64,000 nucleotides of DNA from Gossypium raimondii (taxonomy: Eukaryota > Streptophyta > Magnoliopsida > Malvales > Malvaceae), in NCBI RefSeq assembly GCF_025698545.1, contig NC_068575.1:56987980-57051979 (forward strand), read 5' to 3'. A program made the position numbers and the translations under genes. Within the stretch, counting starts at the first letter, position 1; each line of letters opens with the position of its first letter. Under the pieces are notes generated by a model that saw nothing but the letters and a program-made list of their open reading frames with translations, ran no database searches and was not told the DNA's origin. This document shows, piece after piece, positions 35,196-47,778 of this stretch.

Positions 35196-37203
35196 ATGCA
35201 TATTGAGGAATTGAAAGAAGGGGAGCAGCAGGATCAAGATCAGAGTCAATTGTGTGAAGATAGATTGGTTGTTTGGGACGCAAAAAGGGTTTTGGTGGGA
35301 GCGGGAGCACGCGCCCTTTTTTACCCAACGTTGTTGTACAATCTTGTAAGGAACAAGATCCAGTCTGAATTTAGATGGTGGGATAGAGTTGATGAGGTAT
35401 AATATTTGACCTTTTTTATGCAAGTTCTTTTGCTGCAAAACTATGAGTATTTTTTCTTGCAAGTTATGTCTCTAGCGGGCAAGGGAAGGGAGGGGGTAGT
35501 GCTTTTCTGGAATCCTTTTTGTTAGGTTTGCCAGCGCTCATAGATTGGCCGAAATTTCACTTGAATGTTAAATTATGCTGAAGCTGGATGTTGTTGCTTG
35601 TATGGCTTTGTGGTTATCTGTTTAAGTCCTTATTTTTAGCCTACTTTGCCATGGATTACTTATTTGTTAGTCTGTCAATCATGCTGAATATGCATGTTTT
35701 ATGGTATCTGTTGAATCCTTTTTCTCTCACTGCCTTGAATTCAGTTTATTTTGTTAGGTGCCGTACCTTTCCCAGCAGATGTTCCCCGGTTGAAGGATCT
35801 TGGTGTCTCTGGAGTTGTGACCTTAAATGAACCATACGAGACTTTGGTCCCAACATCGCTATATCATGTGAGTGTGCTCCTATGTTAGCATCTATGCTGA
35901 TTCTATAGATGAAATGTCCGAACATGATACATGTTTAAATAAATAATTATAAATTTTCGATAATAGCGGTTTCATTGGAGATATAACTACTCACCCTTGA
36001 AAAGTTGATCAATCTGATCTATCTTTTAGTGAGTGGGAATTTCAGATGTTGAAGAAGGAGCCCTTTATGTTGAACACCTTTTCATCTTTACTCTCAAGGT
36101 ACTAGTGTGTATTTTAGGTATGATAAGAACAGTGGAACCAATGGGATTTATTTTTTATCTCCAATGCACAGTTGAAGGTGGTCAATGTTTCTTTCAGTGA
36201 AGAAGAATTTCAGAAATGATGCATGTTACTTTCCATCTGAAACCCTTTTTTCAGTTCAGTCATAGATATGCCTCAGAGCTCAAATATTCATTATTTTTAT
36301 TCTTGTTTACTCCGGTAGGCACACAATATTCATCATTTGGTGATTCCAACAAGGGATTATCTTTTTGCTCCTTCATTTGCTGATATTTGCCAAGCTGTAG
36401 ATTTCATACATGGTATATTTCTTCTGGCCTTTATTGTTAGTGAGTATTAACTTTTTGTTAAGTAGTAACACATTCACTTGTTTTCGGCTCTATGAAGAGA
36501 ATGCTTCTGTTGGAAAGACTACGTATGTTCACTGCAAGGCAGGTCGAGGACGCAGCACAACCATTGTTCTCTGCTACTTGGTATGCACCAAGTAAAAACC
36601 TAAAATCAATTTCCTGAGTTACTTTATGAATTAATCTTACTTTTCTTAAAATTATATGCATATATATTAAAAACAGGTGGAACATAGGCATATGACTCCT
36701 GATGCAGCTTATGAGTATGTGAGATCTATCAGACCTAGGGTCCTTCTGGCACCTGCACAGCAGCAGGTATGTGAGATCTATCTTGATGATTTGGCAGATT
36801 ATTTTTTGGGACTTTTGTGGTTCATATAATCTATTTCTGTTAATTTTAGGCTGTTCAAGATTACTATCTTCACAAGGTCAATAATAATGGAATCTGTGGA
36901 GACTCTTGCTCAATGATAATAAAGAAAACTCTAGTTGTACCTGCAAAACAGGATACAGCGGTCTTCGATGATGGCTCTGTAGTTGTTGTAACAGAGTCGG
37001 ACCTTGATGGGTATGACGCTAGCTTTGACACAGATGTGTTAAGCAACGAGATGTTGGATGAGGGAAGCCTAGCTGGCAGGTTGCAGTTTGCTAGTCAAGC
37101 AGCTATGACCAGGCTTTCTTGCCTATGGTTACGCTGCCGTGCAGAACAAAAGGCATCTAGGAAGTTATTGAGCAGTCTTGGTATCGACATTCGGGTTTAT
37201 TGA
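35196..37203 (+). CDS. PTPMT1: PTPMT1-type dual-specificity phosphatase (phosphatidylglycerophosphate phosphatase)
   Basis: Six exons: 35196-35396, 35745-35867, 36319-36412, 36498-36580, 36677-36766 and 36850-37203. All introns are GT-AG and the frame closes at 314 residues. The P-loop signature HCKAGRGRS gives the catalytic Cys152 and Arg158 (C-x5-R). Upstream are the family's ARALFYPTLLYN and FRWWDRV, and the LLGAVPFPADVP and GVVTLNEPYE segments. The C-terminal half has a DDGSVVVVTESDLDGY stretch, as in Arabidopsis At2g35680. Family members remove phosphate from phosphatidylglycerophosphate and some phosphoinositides; a mitochondrial site is known for the family but no targeting peptide is clear here. 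An Asp (TRDY, exon 3) fits the general acid. Confidence 0.9.
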
Positions 37204-37331
37204 TTGTTGGTATCCATCAATTCAAGTTGTTAAATTGAGTGTCTTTTTGTATCAACGTTTCAAGTTTTGTTTTTCCGAAGTGCATTGTGTTTGCTTTTGT
37301 GTTATTTTCATTTTTGGTCGGGTTATACAGA

Positions 37332-37353
37332 GAATGGAGTATGTATGTATGTA
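37332..37353 (+). repeat. TATG microsatellite in the phosphatase 3' region
   Basis: About five tandem TATG units lie roughly 130 bp after the stop codon, probably in the 3' untranslated region. Such runs vary in length between accessions. Confidence 0.8.
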
Positions 37354-37439
37354 TGTATGTATGATATTTGATTCCTGTTTGACTCAAGTTGAGACGGTCA
37401 TGTAAGAGAGACAGAGAGCAAGTGTAGTTTTCCAATCTT

Positions 37440-40229
37440 TCTTGAGGCAGAGATAGAGGAAGAACCTGCCTATTGATATTGGTTGGTATGATTTTTCATC
37501 AAAATGCTTCAATTTTTACAACGGAAGTTTAATTGTTTAAGATGGTGAAAGTCTTCCAAATTTGTAAAATGTTTGTCTTTTAGGCAAAGAACAAAAATGC
37601 TTTAATAATCAAAAGAAAATGTCTTTTAATTGTCATGGGCCATAGCTTTGAATTTGGAATTATTTTAGTTTATGGGTTGTGTTGGATCAATCCCATCTGT
37701 AAAGATTTTGTTTGATTAAAACTTTATCCTTGAAAAGATATTTATTTTAATAATGTCTAGAACTATTAATAGTTTATTCTCAATCCATAAATAGAAAGAT
37801 AATGTGTTCAATACCCATATGAATCAATTAAGATTTAATTAACAACCCTTGAAAAAATTAGCATTGATTTTTATAATTAAATTTAAATATTAGTATTTAT
37901 AAAATAGAATCCAAGACTAGTCAATCCAACCTAGATTTGAAAATATTATTTTAAGTTGAATTTAATTTATGTCAGACCCAATAATTGTAGTTGAAACTTC
38001 AAACTCTTATTGCATATATTTTAATTAAACTTCAAATATTTCAAGTACGGTTCAATTCAATCGTTGAAAACTAAATAATAAGCGCACTTATTTTTCAAGT
38101 TTCTCAATTTCATTTTATACAAAAAAGGACAACCATACACAGAATTCAGAAGGGTCATCAAGGCCACCAATCAAATGAAACAAAGTGAAGGAAGCAATTA
38201 AGGCCTCAAGGGCCCGAGCTCCATAGGGGCAAAGTTAGTAATTATGTGATCAAGAGATATAAAGTAAAAAAATTTGAATTTTTAAACTTTTGAAAGGGGT
38301 GAAAAATACCAAACTGCTTCAACAAAGCATGTCAAGACCCCTGTTCGCCTCTTTTGGCTACGCCCCTCCTCGAAAGGTGAGTAACCCCACTATGGCAGAA
38401 AAAAGATTATCGTTGCTTGAATCAAGCCTCCCTGCCTAGAAAGAAGAAAAAAAGAGACCGCCAGAACTCACGACATGAAACATGACACACTCAGCCATTG
38501 AGAATATAAACCTTGATGTGGTGAGTCTCTGAGTAGGTCCTTGCCTTCGGCAGTGGATGCAATAGGATTCTAGCCAAAATCATGTTCCCACTGAAGCTTG
38601 ATAAACCAAAAGTTACTAAGAAATTAGAGAAATTGAGTCACCATGGGACTTAAGAGTGTCATGGCAAAACATCACATGACACCAAAGCACAACCCGGTCC
38701 GTGTGCCACACAATTTTTATTATTATGATGGCTTGTCCTCATCGGCTCATCCTATCAGAAAAAATGGGTGGTTTCTAGCATCGAGACAAAGCCAGGGGCA
38801 GTATGACGGCTAGTGGCCAGTTGTTCAACAGTAAAAAAAGCCAACCACCATGACAAAAACCAAACCTTAAAGCTAAAGGCTAAAACACAGTTGCTCAGGA
38901 TCTCTAATCTAAAGATTTAAGTGATCCAGAGACCGAGGTGGAAATTCGGCAAAGTAGAGCGGCGTTTGTGTGCTTGAACTCAAGGACGCCCGTCATAAGT
39001 TGAGAAGGGGATGGTGCTCGGCGGACGCAGGTGGTGGATTGAAACGACGATAAAGCTAGGCAAGGAGAGGGTGATTGCAACACATTGGCCATCTGGGATG
39101 AGATGCGATGCTGACAGAGACTTAACAACCAGGCAAGGAAGCAAGAGTAGAGCAGAGCAAAGCAAAGGAGCAGCTAAAGACTGGTGAAAGGGTTGCTAAG
39201 CGCCGTCAAGAGGGAGAAATGAGAGAGAGAAAAGAAGATAATATTTTAAAAGCACATCGATCTCTCGTATGCATTCAAGCTGTATAGGATTTCTTGTAAA
39301 TTTCATGCACATTTTTGGTTCCTCGAATTGCCTAAACAGATTTTTGGTTGCTTCTTAATTTGACCCCAAAAGTGTCGCTCAGTTTGTTGGAAGAGTGAAT
39401 CAATTTTTCAAGTTTTTGATGTTTAAGCTCTTTAGTAACTGTGATGCATCTGATGAGGTGACTTATTATTCATTACAATTTAGGAAAAAACACTGCTGAC
39501 ATAAGTCCTTAACGTCCTACTGTCTGAGGTGTTATTACAATGCTCTCTTATTTTTACTTTTTATGCTCAGGATCAGGAGTTTCTAGTTCTAATGATTCTT
39601 TTTTTTGGAAGTGACATGCTGAAAAAAATTAATTACACAATAATTCTCTGAATAAGACTGTCACTTGTTTGTACAACAATAGTCTCCTTAAAAATGTTCA
39701 AACCCTATCGGTCATTTATGATTGTGTTGTATGACTCAAATAAATACAAAATTCGAAATTATCAAAGAAAAATGGCGAATATGTCTATCCTTAAAAAGAA
39801 TGAATTAATTAATGTCTTGAGTAATTATAATAATTTTGTTATTTTAAAAAAATACTATGATTGGATAGAAGGAAAGAAATACAGTAAGGAAAGTAGTGGG
39901 ATTGAGGGCGGCAGTAATTAAGAAAATAATGGGTCACAAATAGCAAAGCTGATTGTAAATACACTAAACATCAATTTATGTTTCAAACACTTGGTTGAGC
40001 TTACAAAGTGCAGCAAATTTTCATCAAACTCCTCTTTATTACAACATGTGCGTGCTTCACAACTATTCCGACACAAGTACGACATATGGCTAATAATACT
40101 TGAATAGGTGGCGGTATGCGTCTTGATGGCTTCCATCTTAGTGGATGCTGACAAATTACAAAGTAGGAAAAGGAAACTTTAGTTATTAAGCACCATATAA
40201 CGTTAAGATTGGTAAACATAATTGACAAC
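37440..40229. other. Intergenic DNA, no gene supported
   Basis: 37440-38140 is AT-rich. 38150-39240 is GC-richer and has overlapping minus-strand open frames at 38904-39165 with no family I recognise; it includes a CTACGCCCCTCCTCG motif like those in old gypsy-type LTR fragments. 39240-40229 is again AT-rich, with a short plus-strand frame at 39694-39921 that looks random. Confidence 0.4.
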
Positions 40230-40573
40230 TTACTCCTCGCAGTTGGTATTCTTGGAGATTGGGAAATCAACTTGGACATGGCACTTTGCAGGGAGAGTTG
40301 CGGCGTCATCTTCTTTGATAGTGGGGATACGAGCGGCGGCTTGTTTAACACAGTTGCAAGCTGCTTGCCTGTCTGCCGTGGTTACGGCACTAGTCCGGAG
40401 TTCCCCTACACCATTACAACACGGAGTCGAAGGAACCCGCCGCTGGTAAGGTAAGGAACGCAGGCTGCCAATGCATCATCAACTTGTTTGCAAGTTACGG
40501 CGGCCTGCCCTTGCTTCACCACGAATAGAAACATGGCTAGCATCACAAAAACTGAGATAACAGCACTCTTCAT
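40230..40573 (-). pseudogene. Non-specific lipid transfer protein (type 1), frameshifted
   Basis: The ATG at 40573 begins a signal peptide (MKSAVISVFVMLAMFLFVVK..QGQAA), followed by VTCKQVDDALAACVPYLTSGG. Just after this, near 40450, the frame shifts: the rest of a type 1 nsLTP is readable in another frame, with the CC pair, the CNC motif and the last two Cys, to a stop at 40230-40232. All eight conserved Cys positions exist, split between two frames. The total of 344 bases is one short of 345. The in-frame product would stop about a dozen residues after the shift, with two Cys. Family role: secreted carrier of lipids in the cell wall and cuticle. One missing base could also be an assembly error. 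A TATATATA box lies at 40695-40702. Confidence 0.8.
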
Positions 40574-40694
40574 TATTTTATTTTTGGTTTCTCTAGTAGG
40601 AAGATCACCAGGTATTTGTTGAAATGTGTAGGCGAGCTTGAATCTCTCCCTGGAGGGATGATGATGGGGAATAGCAAAGCCCAGATGCATGGCG

Positions 40695-40702
40695 TATATA
40701 TA
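40695..40702 (-). promoter_or_regulatory. TATA box of the lipid transfer protein gene
   Basis: TATATATA on the minus strand lies about 122 bp upstream of the ATG at 40573, a normal distance for this small gene type. Confidence 0.55.
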
Positions 40703-40750
40703 GCAAAGCTGGGGACTATAAGAAACAGGGTATGTGACATTGCATAACAA

Positions 40751-42824
40751 TGGCAGTTACGGAACCTCGGCTTTCAAATGAAAAAAGTAAAGAGGATATG
40801 CTTTTTTGCATCATCTCTGCTATTTCGGTTATTCTTTAGCCGCTCTCATCGCATGTTTCCTTCGCTTTTTCCTTTTCTTGTTCACCCAAGGCACCATACA
40901 TATCCTTCTCATTTAAATTTTAAACTGTAAAAAATAAAAACCTAGGTATGGATCGCCCAGAAGAGCATAGGCCACCCATTATAATTTTACATATGGATTG
41001 GCCCAATTTTGAGCATAGTCCACCCATTAGAAAATTAAATTTCAAAAATTTTAATATTATCTTTAAGTGATTGAAAATTGATACTAATAATAGGGTAAAA
41101 GTAAAAAAGAAGTCTTCAAATTTTCTTCACAAATCTCACCCTCCTTCGGCCAAATCTTTGCTCCAACTTTTTCTTCTATAATTTTGAATTTTCGAATCAA
41201 CTACCCATCCATTATTCACACATCATTTTATTGTTGGGATTTCTTAATTCTAACTTTTGATATTTCCAAATTTAGGATTTATTTTTTCTTAATTTTTTTA
41301 TTTCAATAATTTAACCAATATTTCTAATAAATAATTGGATTAAAAAACATATTTGACAATTGCTACAAACTGTTTCATGGGATTTAGAATTTGCTTCACA
41401 AAAGGTATAACTTTGGAAATATTTTATTACTCTTTTTCTTTTGTACGTAATTATCAAAATCAGTGAATTTTGGTGGTGATTTATTTATTTAATTTATATA
41501 TATATATATTAAGGTCTATTGTAGTTTTTTTACCAAAACTTTTAAAAATACAAAAAAAGTTAAAAGTAAACAAATTTTAAAAGTGTGTTTAAAACAGTGA
41601 AATCTTATACCAAAAGTTATTGACCGGTACACATAAGTACAAAATCATGTTTAAGCTACTTGGTATCTCAACAACTTTTAATAAATACTAGAAATTCTAT
41701 CAAATTTTTGTGCATGTGGAAACTATATTTTATGTTTAAAAATAACAAAACATGTGATTTGAAATTAATCAATAACTATAACCCATGCAACATGTGCAAT
41801 ATTAGAATAAAAATTAGATTAAATTGTGAATAAAGTAAATTTTAAACACGTAAATATACGATATTAAGAATATTTAATGCATGTGGTAAAGAACTTGTTT
41901 ATATATCTATTAAACATGCGTTTGGTTCTTTCATTTAATAGAAAGGGTAAATTAATCTTTTTCAATTGGTTGTTATCGATTAACCCGTAACACCAATTTA
42001 ATAAACGTCATAATTGTAGTGTATATATATATATACATTTCCTAAGATTCCATTAAATATTTACCACAAATCTTAAGAATAGGGTTATAATATTTTCAAT
42101 GATTAAGGGTTTATTTTCTTTTTAGTCTAACATACAACACATTTTAATTTTTACAAACTAACCGATAAAAATTGAAAAGTGCTGCATACATTTTCTAGAA
42201 ACAATTTATTAAATTAAAAAAAATGCATTTGCTTTAAAAAATGTATCACAGGAATATAAATTTTGAAAAAGAAGTTGATTTTAAGAAAAATATGAGGCAT
42301 ATTGTTTAAAAGTTTCTCAGTTATAGCATTTTAAGTTTGAAGTTAGCCTGCAGCGCTGAGGCGCAGATATATAGTCATGGGAGAGGGGGTGTACTTATTG
42401 TTGTTAAGGACAACCTTAATGGGTCAGAGTTGCAGTCCAAAACAACAACATGAAAATTGAAGTTGACATTAAATAGAGATGTTAAGGTAAAAAATGATCA
42501 TGATTTCCACGTGCTATATAGGAAAGCAATGAGTTATTATAATAAAATTGTGAAATTCCAAGTCTTTGCTTTGAATATTGAAATAGAATCTTGTCTTATT
42601 TTAATAATATTCCAAATCGCCATCTTTTATTTCTTGTTTTCGTTTTGTTTTAATAAAAACGTGGTGGTTGGTTCAGATGAATAATTTAGTTCAGGGGAAA
42701 GATATTTAAAACATGTGACCAAAAAAACCCTCCAACTTCAATGGCGTCGGGGGAACATTCATGGATATGTCTTTCATGTAAAACTAAAACATCTTACTTC
42801 TCTTCAGATTGTTAGTTTCCTCCT
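40751..42824. other. AT-rich intergenic DNA
   Basis: No gene is supported. Motif GGCCCAATTTTGAGCATAG-like sequence occurs in two related forms near 40945-41030 (GATCGCCCAGAAGAGCATAGG and GATTGGCCCAATTTTGAGCATAG), a weak two-copy repeat. The ERF promoter probably takes up the last several hundred bases. Confidence 0.4.
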
Positions 42825-42834
42825 TATATATAAA
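42825..42834 (+). promoter_or_regulatory. TATA box of the first ERF gene
   Basis: TATATATAAA lies about 70 bp before the ATG at 42897, giving a short leader, which is usual for stress-induced ERF genes. Confidence 0.6.
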
Positions 42835-42896
42835 CCACAACAAATCTTCCTCACCATACTGTAAAAATCACCGACAGATGACCCAAAAGAAAAACA

Positions 42897-43595
42897 ATGA
42901 AAAGGTTTGTGGAGAATAATATATCAGATTCAGAGCTCAACATGTATCTTGTCGATGGTTTTGACGAATGTCCAGCAACAACAGCTTTCACCGGTGTCGT
43001 TCCTGAACCTTTCTATAACAGAAGTTCAAGCTTTAGTGGTGTTTTTCTGAACGAAAGCCGGGGTGATTTGCCCTTAAAGATTGATGATTCCGAGGATATG
43101 TTGGTCTATGGTGCTTTGCGTGATGCGGCGAACCCCGGGTGGAGTGGTCCGAGCGAGGTTGATTTGAAGACGGTGGCAGAGGCGGAGGTGGAGGTGGCGG
43201 TGCCACAGCAGGAGATGCGTTTTAAAGGAGTGAGAAGAAGGCCATGGGGGACGTACGCTGCGGAGATTAGAGACCCTAAGAGGAAAGGTGGGAGGATTTG
43301 GCTGGGGACTTACGAGACGCCCGAGGATGCTGCATTGGCTTATGATAAAGCCGCATTCGAAATGCATGGGGCTAAGGCTAAGCTCAATTTTCCTCACTTG
43401 ATTGGAACTGATTGTAGTTGGGAGCCAATTAGAGTAGGGTCAAGGCGCCGCTCACCGGAACATTCAGCTTGGACGGCGTTATCCGGATCCACCAATTGTC
43501 CCGCTAAGCCCAAGAAGAAGAAGAATCGCGAAATTAGCATTCAGGCTGAGGCAAGCTTAGCTGCGGAGATGATTGAAATGAGTCCTTTTATTTAA
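42897..43595 (+). CDS. ERF transcription factor, group IX (ERF13-like), first of tandem pair
   Basis: A single exon encodes 232 residues. The AP2/ERF domain lies at about 109-167, with [31 protein letters not shown] and a closing KLNFPHLIG. The domain start, the intronless structure and the RRSPEHS motif after the domain fit group IX ERFs, nuclear activators or repressors of GCC-box genes in ethylene, jasmonate and pathogen response. Where most members have WGK(F/Y)AAEIRD, this protein has [10 protein letters not shown]; the neighbour at 46676 shares the change. Variations ERKGG-type and EMHGAKAK in the helix differ from the neighbour's KNGAR and KMRGSKAK. A basic KPKKKKNR near 202-209 could be a nuclear signal. 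Confidence 0.9.
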   Translation: MKRFVENNISDSELNMYLVDGFDECPATTAFTGVVPEPFYNRSSSFSGVFLNESRGDLPLKIDDSEDMLVYGALRDAANPGWSGPSEVDLKTVAEAEVEVAVPQQEMRFKGVRRRPWGTYAAEIRDPKRKGGRIWLGTYETPEDAALAYDKAAFEMHGAKAKLNFPHLIGTDCSWEPIRVGSRRRSPEHSAWTALSGSTNCPAKPKKKKNREISIQAEASLAAEMIEMSPFI

Positions 43596-44553
43596 CCAGT
43601 GTTAATGTACCCCTGGGATTTCATATATTAAGTTTATCAAATATCACAAAATTCTTTAAATTTTACATTATTAAAATTAAATTAAAAACATTATAAGCTA
43701 CTCCTATTTCGCTTCCCATGCATACATAAGTCATTTATAGTAATAAAATTAAATTAAAAAATATTAATTTAAACGACACCATAGATTATTTTAAGTCAAA
43801 TTATGATTATGGTTTGTCTACTATGTCTAAATTTATAGTTTAGTATTTATGAAATTGTTGACACACTTATTCTAATTAAAATATTAAAATTAAAATTTTT
43901 TTTAAGAAAAATTGATGTCACCGTTTTAGCCAAAATAATGAAAAGGAGATCTATAGGGAAGCTGAAGGCATCTCAAAGGGTGCACCAATTTTTGTGGATC
44001 TTAAGTTGCAATTGATTGTTGATGAATGATGAGCGATGAGGTGCTGAACCTTTGAGATCCCTAATCAGGATAATTCAATTCTACAATTCAGTGGAATTGG
44101 AAGATCAAGTTGGCATTGGCGAAGAGTACCAAGGATTCTTTAGCCCATTACTAAATTGCTGGTCTTTGTTATTAACTGATGCTGCTATGAAAAATGTTTT
44201 CTAAGGATACATCCCTTACTAACAAAAACAAGCTATTATAAAAAGTAGAGGATGAAGTTAAGTTAAATTAAAAATATAAAAATTAAACCTCAAATGTAAG
44301 CATAGTAGAGTGATTGGAACTGCAATTTACCATTATCTTATAATACTAATAAGAGAAAAAGAGATGTCATTAGTTAATCTAAATAATTAGCACTTTAATG
44401 ATTTCAATAGATGACATTGATTTTTAAAAATTACTTATTCCAACTCATCATACCAAATATATATAGTTCATGGACAAGTAATAGGACAAAAAGAGAGAGT
44501 AAATTTTGTCCATTTACCTAAAAAACAATAAGGAAATTGAAAAAAAGGCTCTT

Positions 44554-45152
44554 ATGTCACGGGCCGTGGCTCATGCCTGTAATTATTGCGCACAGAACGC
44601 TCCATAGAGGTTAACTTATTAAATGAGACTTATTTGATCCACATGAACTGGCTCGACTCGTGGAACCCGTGAAGAAGCTCATCTACTTGAAGCATTGGTG
44701 GCCCAGTAAAACTAGAGTTACCAGGATAAATAGTGTAAATCCTAAAGTGATAAGATTATATACAGTTTAAATCCCTTAAAATTCTTAGTTGTAGATAGAC
44801 TCTAATCTTGACCTCGATGCAACTCAATATATATTGTTGGTTCTGGGGGAGCTCAACTATATATAGAAGTCTCCCCCTTCATTTGTAACCACTTCATTCA
44901 TTCCATTCATAATGTGAATATATTTGATAGGATTTATTCAAACACTTGGCGTGCTATTTTCCTTTTTGACTTTTTTTTTGTTTCTTGCTGCTATTTCATT
45001 TCAGGTGTGCTTCCGTTATATTTTCTATGCCCCAAAGGATTTTTGTGAGAATTCTCTTTTTTGCGAGAGCTTGGTTGACTCAAACAAATTCAGAGCGAAG
45101 AAATTATGTAAGACCGTGCGATTTACGAGACGAAGGATCTAACCCTGTGACA
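44554..45152. mobile_element. Possible solo LTR (about 600 bp)
   Basis: The segment starts TGTCACGGGCC and ends CCCTGTGACA, an inverted TGTCAC/GTGACA pair with TG..CA borders. It contains a TATATATAG box near 44861 and a transcript-like polyadenylation region. The five bases on either side do not match convincingly. No coding region is present. Family unassigned; it could be the LTR of a small gypsy or TRIM-type element. Confidence 0.5.
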
Positions 45153-45954
45153 CTTTGACCTTCTTTATATATATACTTCATAGGTTGGACCCAAATATAA
45201 GAATATTAAGAAAATCATAGTAGTAAGTAATGATTAAGAAACTAATAAATTGTGGGTTGAGCTTTATGTTAGTTAGGTAATATTTTTTTTACCAAAAGAC
45301 TGCTGATTTTATTGGTGGTATGAATGAAGGCTTTATTTTCAATGCATTTGATAATAGATTGTAAAGTTGATTTATTTGATTTGTTTTCAACAGAAGGCCT
45401 GTTGAGAAGGATAAATAAATAGTAACATTCAGCTTATGTTTTAGGGTCAATGTTGAAGATGATGGGGTCAAATAAATAATTTTATACGAAAATAAAGGTA
45501 AAAATATTCATCATTTAATATAAGTTTTAGTAAAATACCATTACTTTTTAAATTTTAATTTCAATACTAAAAATTTAGTACCTAGCTTTTTAGTTTATCA
45601 AACAATTATTATTGAATTTTAATACTAAATATTAAATAAATATTCTAAAATTGTTTGTTATATTAATAAAAATTAAATGCTAAATAAAAATACATTGGAT
45701 GATGAAAGTATATCTTGATTTTGAAAATTATTAATTTTGTAATTTTAATAGTTTATATTATTTGGATAGTTTTGGGTAAATGTTAATTATAATAATTTAA
45801 CTATTTTATTTATTTCAAATATGTTTTTTTAAAATCAATTTAACAATTTCAACATTAAGTGATGAGTAATTATCCACTTATTATCATTTTCATTTTGTAA
45901 AATTAAAATTTAATATCCTTATCAAACACATTAAAAAGTTAAACATTGGTCAAA

Positions 45955-46065
45955 TGAATCTTAGCTCGATTAGTATAGACATTATTTCTAGTGCGGGAAG
46001 ACGTGATTCGAGTATATTGAAGAACGAGATAATGAGATTAATGTTAAAAAGAATTAAACATTAAA
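45955..46065 (+). mobile_element. Possible tRNA-derived SINE remnant
   Basis: TTAGCTCGATTAGTATAGAC resembles an A box of a polymerase III promoter, and GTGATTCGAGTA about 35 bp later resembles a B box. The spacing fits a tRNA-derived SINE head. The tail and target duplication are not clear. Confidence 0.35.
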
Positions 46066-46578
46066 TTATCAATGATTTATCAAACACGTGATAAATATTT
46101 TGGCAGTACCATTTTATTTTTGTTGGGTTGAAAGTAGTTAATTTAATTAAAACATTATATATGGATATGAATTAAAGGTTAAATAATTAATTAGATGCAT
46201 ATTAAAATTATGGAGCATTATAGTTTTGTTATTATTGTGCAATTTTAGAGTTTAGAAATCAGAGAAGAAATGAAATTAATATTCAGACAACTTATTTTTT
46301 GTCTTTGATCGTGTAATAAAGTGTAGAGGAAGTAACATGGCAGCCACGTTCCTTGATTATTAATCCAAAGCAGAGGGAATCAATCAAATTATTTAATCTA
46401 AGAATACACCCGCAACTCCAAGTATTCTATATTTTCCCATTAAAATATAAGTTGTGTACCCAAAATAAATAGAACAACACTGAAGAAAGCACTTGAAAAA
46501 CGTGATGCAAATATCACCACTGAGAAACTTCCTATAAAGAAAACCAGGATTAATATTAATAATTTAATACCAAGTCTG

Positions 46579-46594
46579 AGAGTATATATACTCT
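46579..46594 (+). promoter_or_regulatory. TATA box inside a perfect 16-bp palindrome, second ERF gene
   Basis: AGAGTATATATACTCT is its own reverse complement and lies about 85-95 bp before the ATG at 46676. It is the only TATA-like box at a suitable distance. Confidence 0.6.
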
Positions 46595-46675
46595 AAGAAA
46601 CCCATCCTTGGATTTCCAATTAAATTCCACCTCTCCCAGTCCCTATTCCAGATCCTCCAACCAACAAACCAAAAT

Positions 46676-47344
46676 ATGTACTGTGAAGCTACTTCTGATT
46701 TTGACCTCCGCCTCTTGGACTCCATTCGTCGGCATCTTTTGGAAGATGATGATTTTGAAACCCAGTATCCAGCTACATTCTCCGAAAATTTAGCGAATGT
46801 TCAACTTCCGATTACTTCGGCTCAGATGGGTTGTTCCAAAACTGATGCTGTTGCAATTAACGTTGATCAATGGATGACCTTTGATCAGTTATTTGATGCA
46901 GCGGAGGCTGCCGCTGAGGTCTCATTTCCCAGCTGCGAAATGTCTTCTAAGGTGGACACTCCTCAAACGCCACCGAAGAAGGTGCATTATAAGGGTGTAC
47001 GGAGGAGGCCATGGGGGACGTACGCAGCGGAGATAAGGGATCCCAAGAAGAACGGTGCCAGAATCTGGCTTGGTACTTACGAGACGCCCGAAGATGCTGC
47101 ACTGGCTTACGATAGAGCGGCTTTTAAAATGCGTGGCTCAAAAGCCAAGCTGAATTTTCCTCACCTTATTGGTTCCGATCAGGTGCAGCTGGTGAGATTG
47201 AGCAATAACAAGCGCCGGTCACCAGAGCCCTGTTCGCCTTCCTCTTTGTCTTCCATGTCGGATGACGGAACTCCCAAGTCAAAACGGAGGATAAGCGAGT
47301 TAGGAAGTGATGACATACATCAATTGATGTCAACTGAATTTTGA
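46676..47344 (+). CDS. ERF transcription factor, group IX (ERF13-like), second of tandem pair
   Basis: A single exon gives 222 residues. The N-terminus ([19 protein letters not shown]) matches the acidic/helical motif of group IX ERFs. The AP2/ERF domain spans about 105-161, closing in [11 protein letters not shown], and is followed by [11 protein letters not shown]. It carries [10 protein letters not shown] where WGK(F/Y) is usual, as does the gene at 42897, so the two are probably tandem paralogues. Both domains keep the Arg and Trp residues of the GCC-box contact strands (RRRPWG, ARIWLG). N-terminal regions have diverged much more than the domains, suggesting an older duplication than that of the HD-Zip block. 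Role inferred: ethylene, jasmonate or stress-response regulator in the nucleus. Confidence 0.9.
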   Translation: MYCEATSDFDLRLLDSIRRHLLEDDDFETQYPATFSENLANVQLPITSAQMGCSKTDAVAINVDQWMTFDQLFDAAEAAAEVSFPSCEMSSKVDTPQTPPKKVHYKGVRRRPWGTYAAEIRDPKKNGARIWLGTYETPEDAALAYDRAAFKMRGSKAKLNFPHLIGSDQVQLVRLSNNKRRSPEPCSPSSLSSMSDDGTPKSKRRISELGSDDIHQLMSTEF

Positions 47345-47778
47345 CGAACCGTTAGCCGTTTACGAAAAGTGTATATAATCATTTACATTTGAATGCTAAT
47401 TAATTCCCTTTTTTGAGTAATTCAAAAAGCTATATGAACTAAATACTAGATTTACGAAAAGAAACATAAAGCTGTATATAAGGATTCTTCATGGTGCAGT
47501 ATGTATGAAGGTCAGAATCAAAAGTTACAATAACTTGAATTTTAAATCTTGGGTAATTCTTTAGCCGCACCACCAGATCAAGTCCTTCCTTCCCAACTCA
47601 AAAAGGAATAAACAAAGGTTTCAACACAAGTTCGTATTTCTCAAATTTTAAAGCAACAATCACAAAAGCAGGCAGCATTATCACTGTCTCAAAAGCAGAA
47701 TCATCTGTTGCTGAAAGGTTGTCAACAAAATCTGGCTGCTCAACTAAACATCGGGTCCATCGGTTGCATTCTCTATCT

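Larger units (their letters stand above)
43596..46560. other. Spacer between the two ERF genes
   Basis: AT-rich DNA about 3 kb long, holding the LTR at 44554-45152 and a possible SINE near 45955-46060, listed separately. No gene is supported. The plus-strand frame at 44924-45142 lies inside the LTR. Confidence 0.45.

Noticed and set aside
38904-39165. Two overlapping minus-strand frames in a GC-richer stretch
   Set aside because: No recognisable domain, no start context, and neither splice nor promoter signals; too short to support a gene.
44924-45142. Short plus-strand frame
   Set aside because: It lies within the probable solo LTR and shows no protein similarity that I can recognise.
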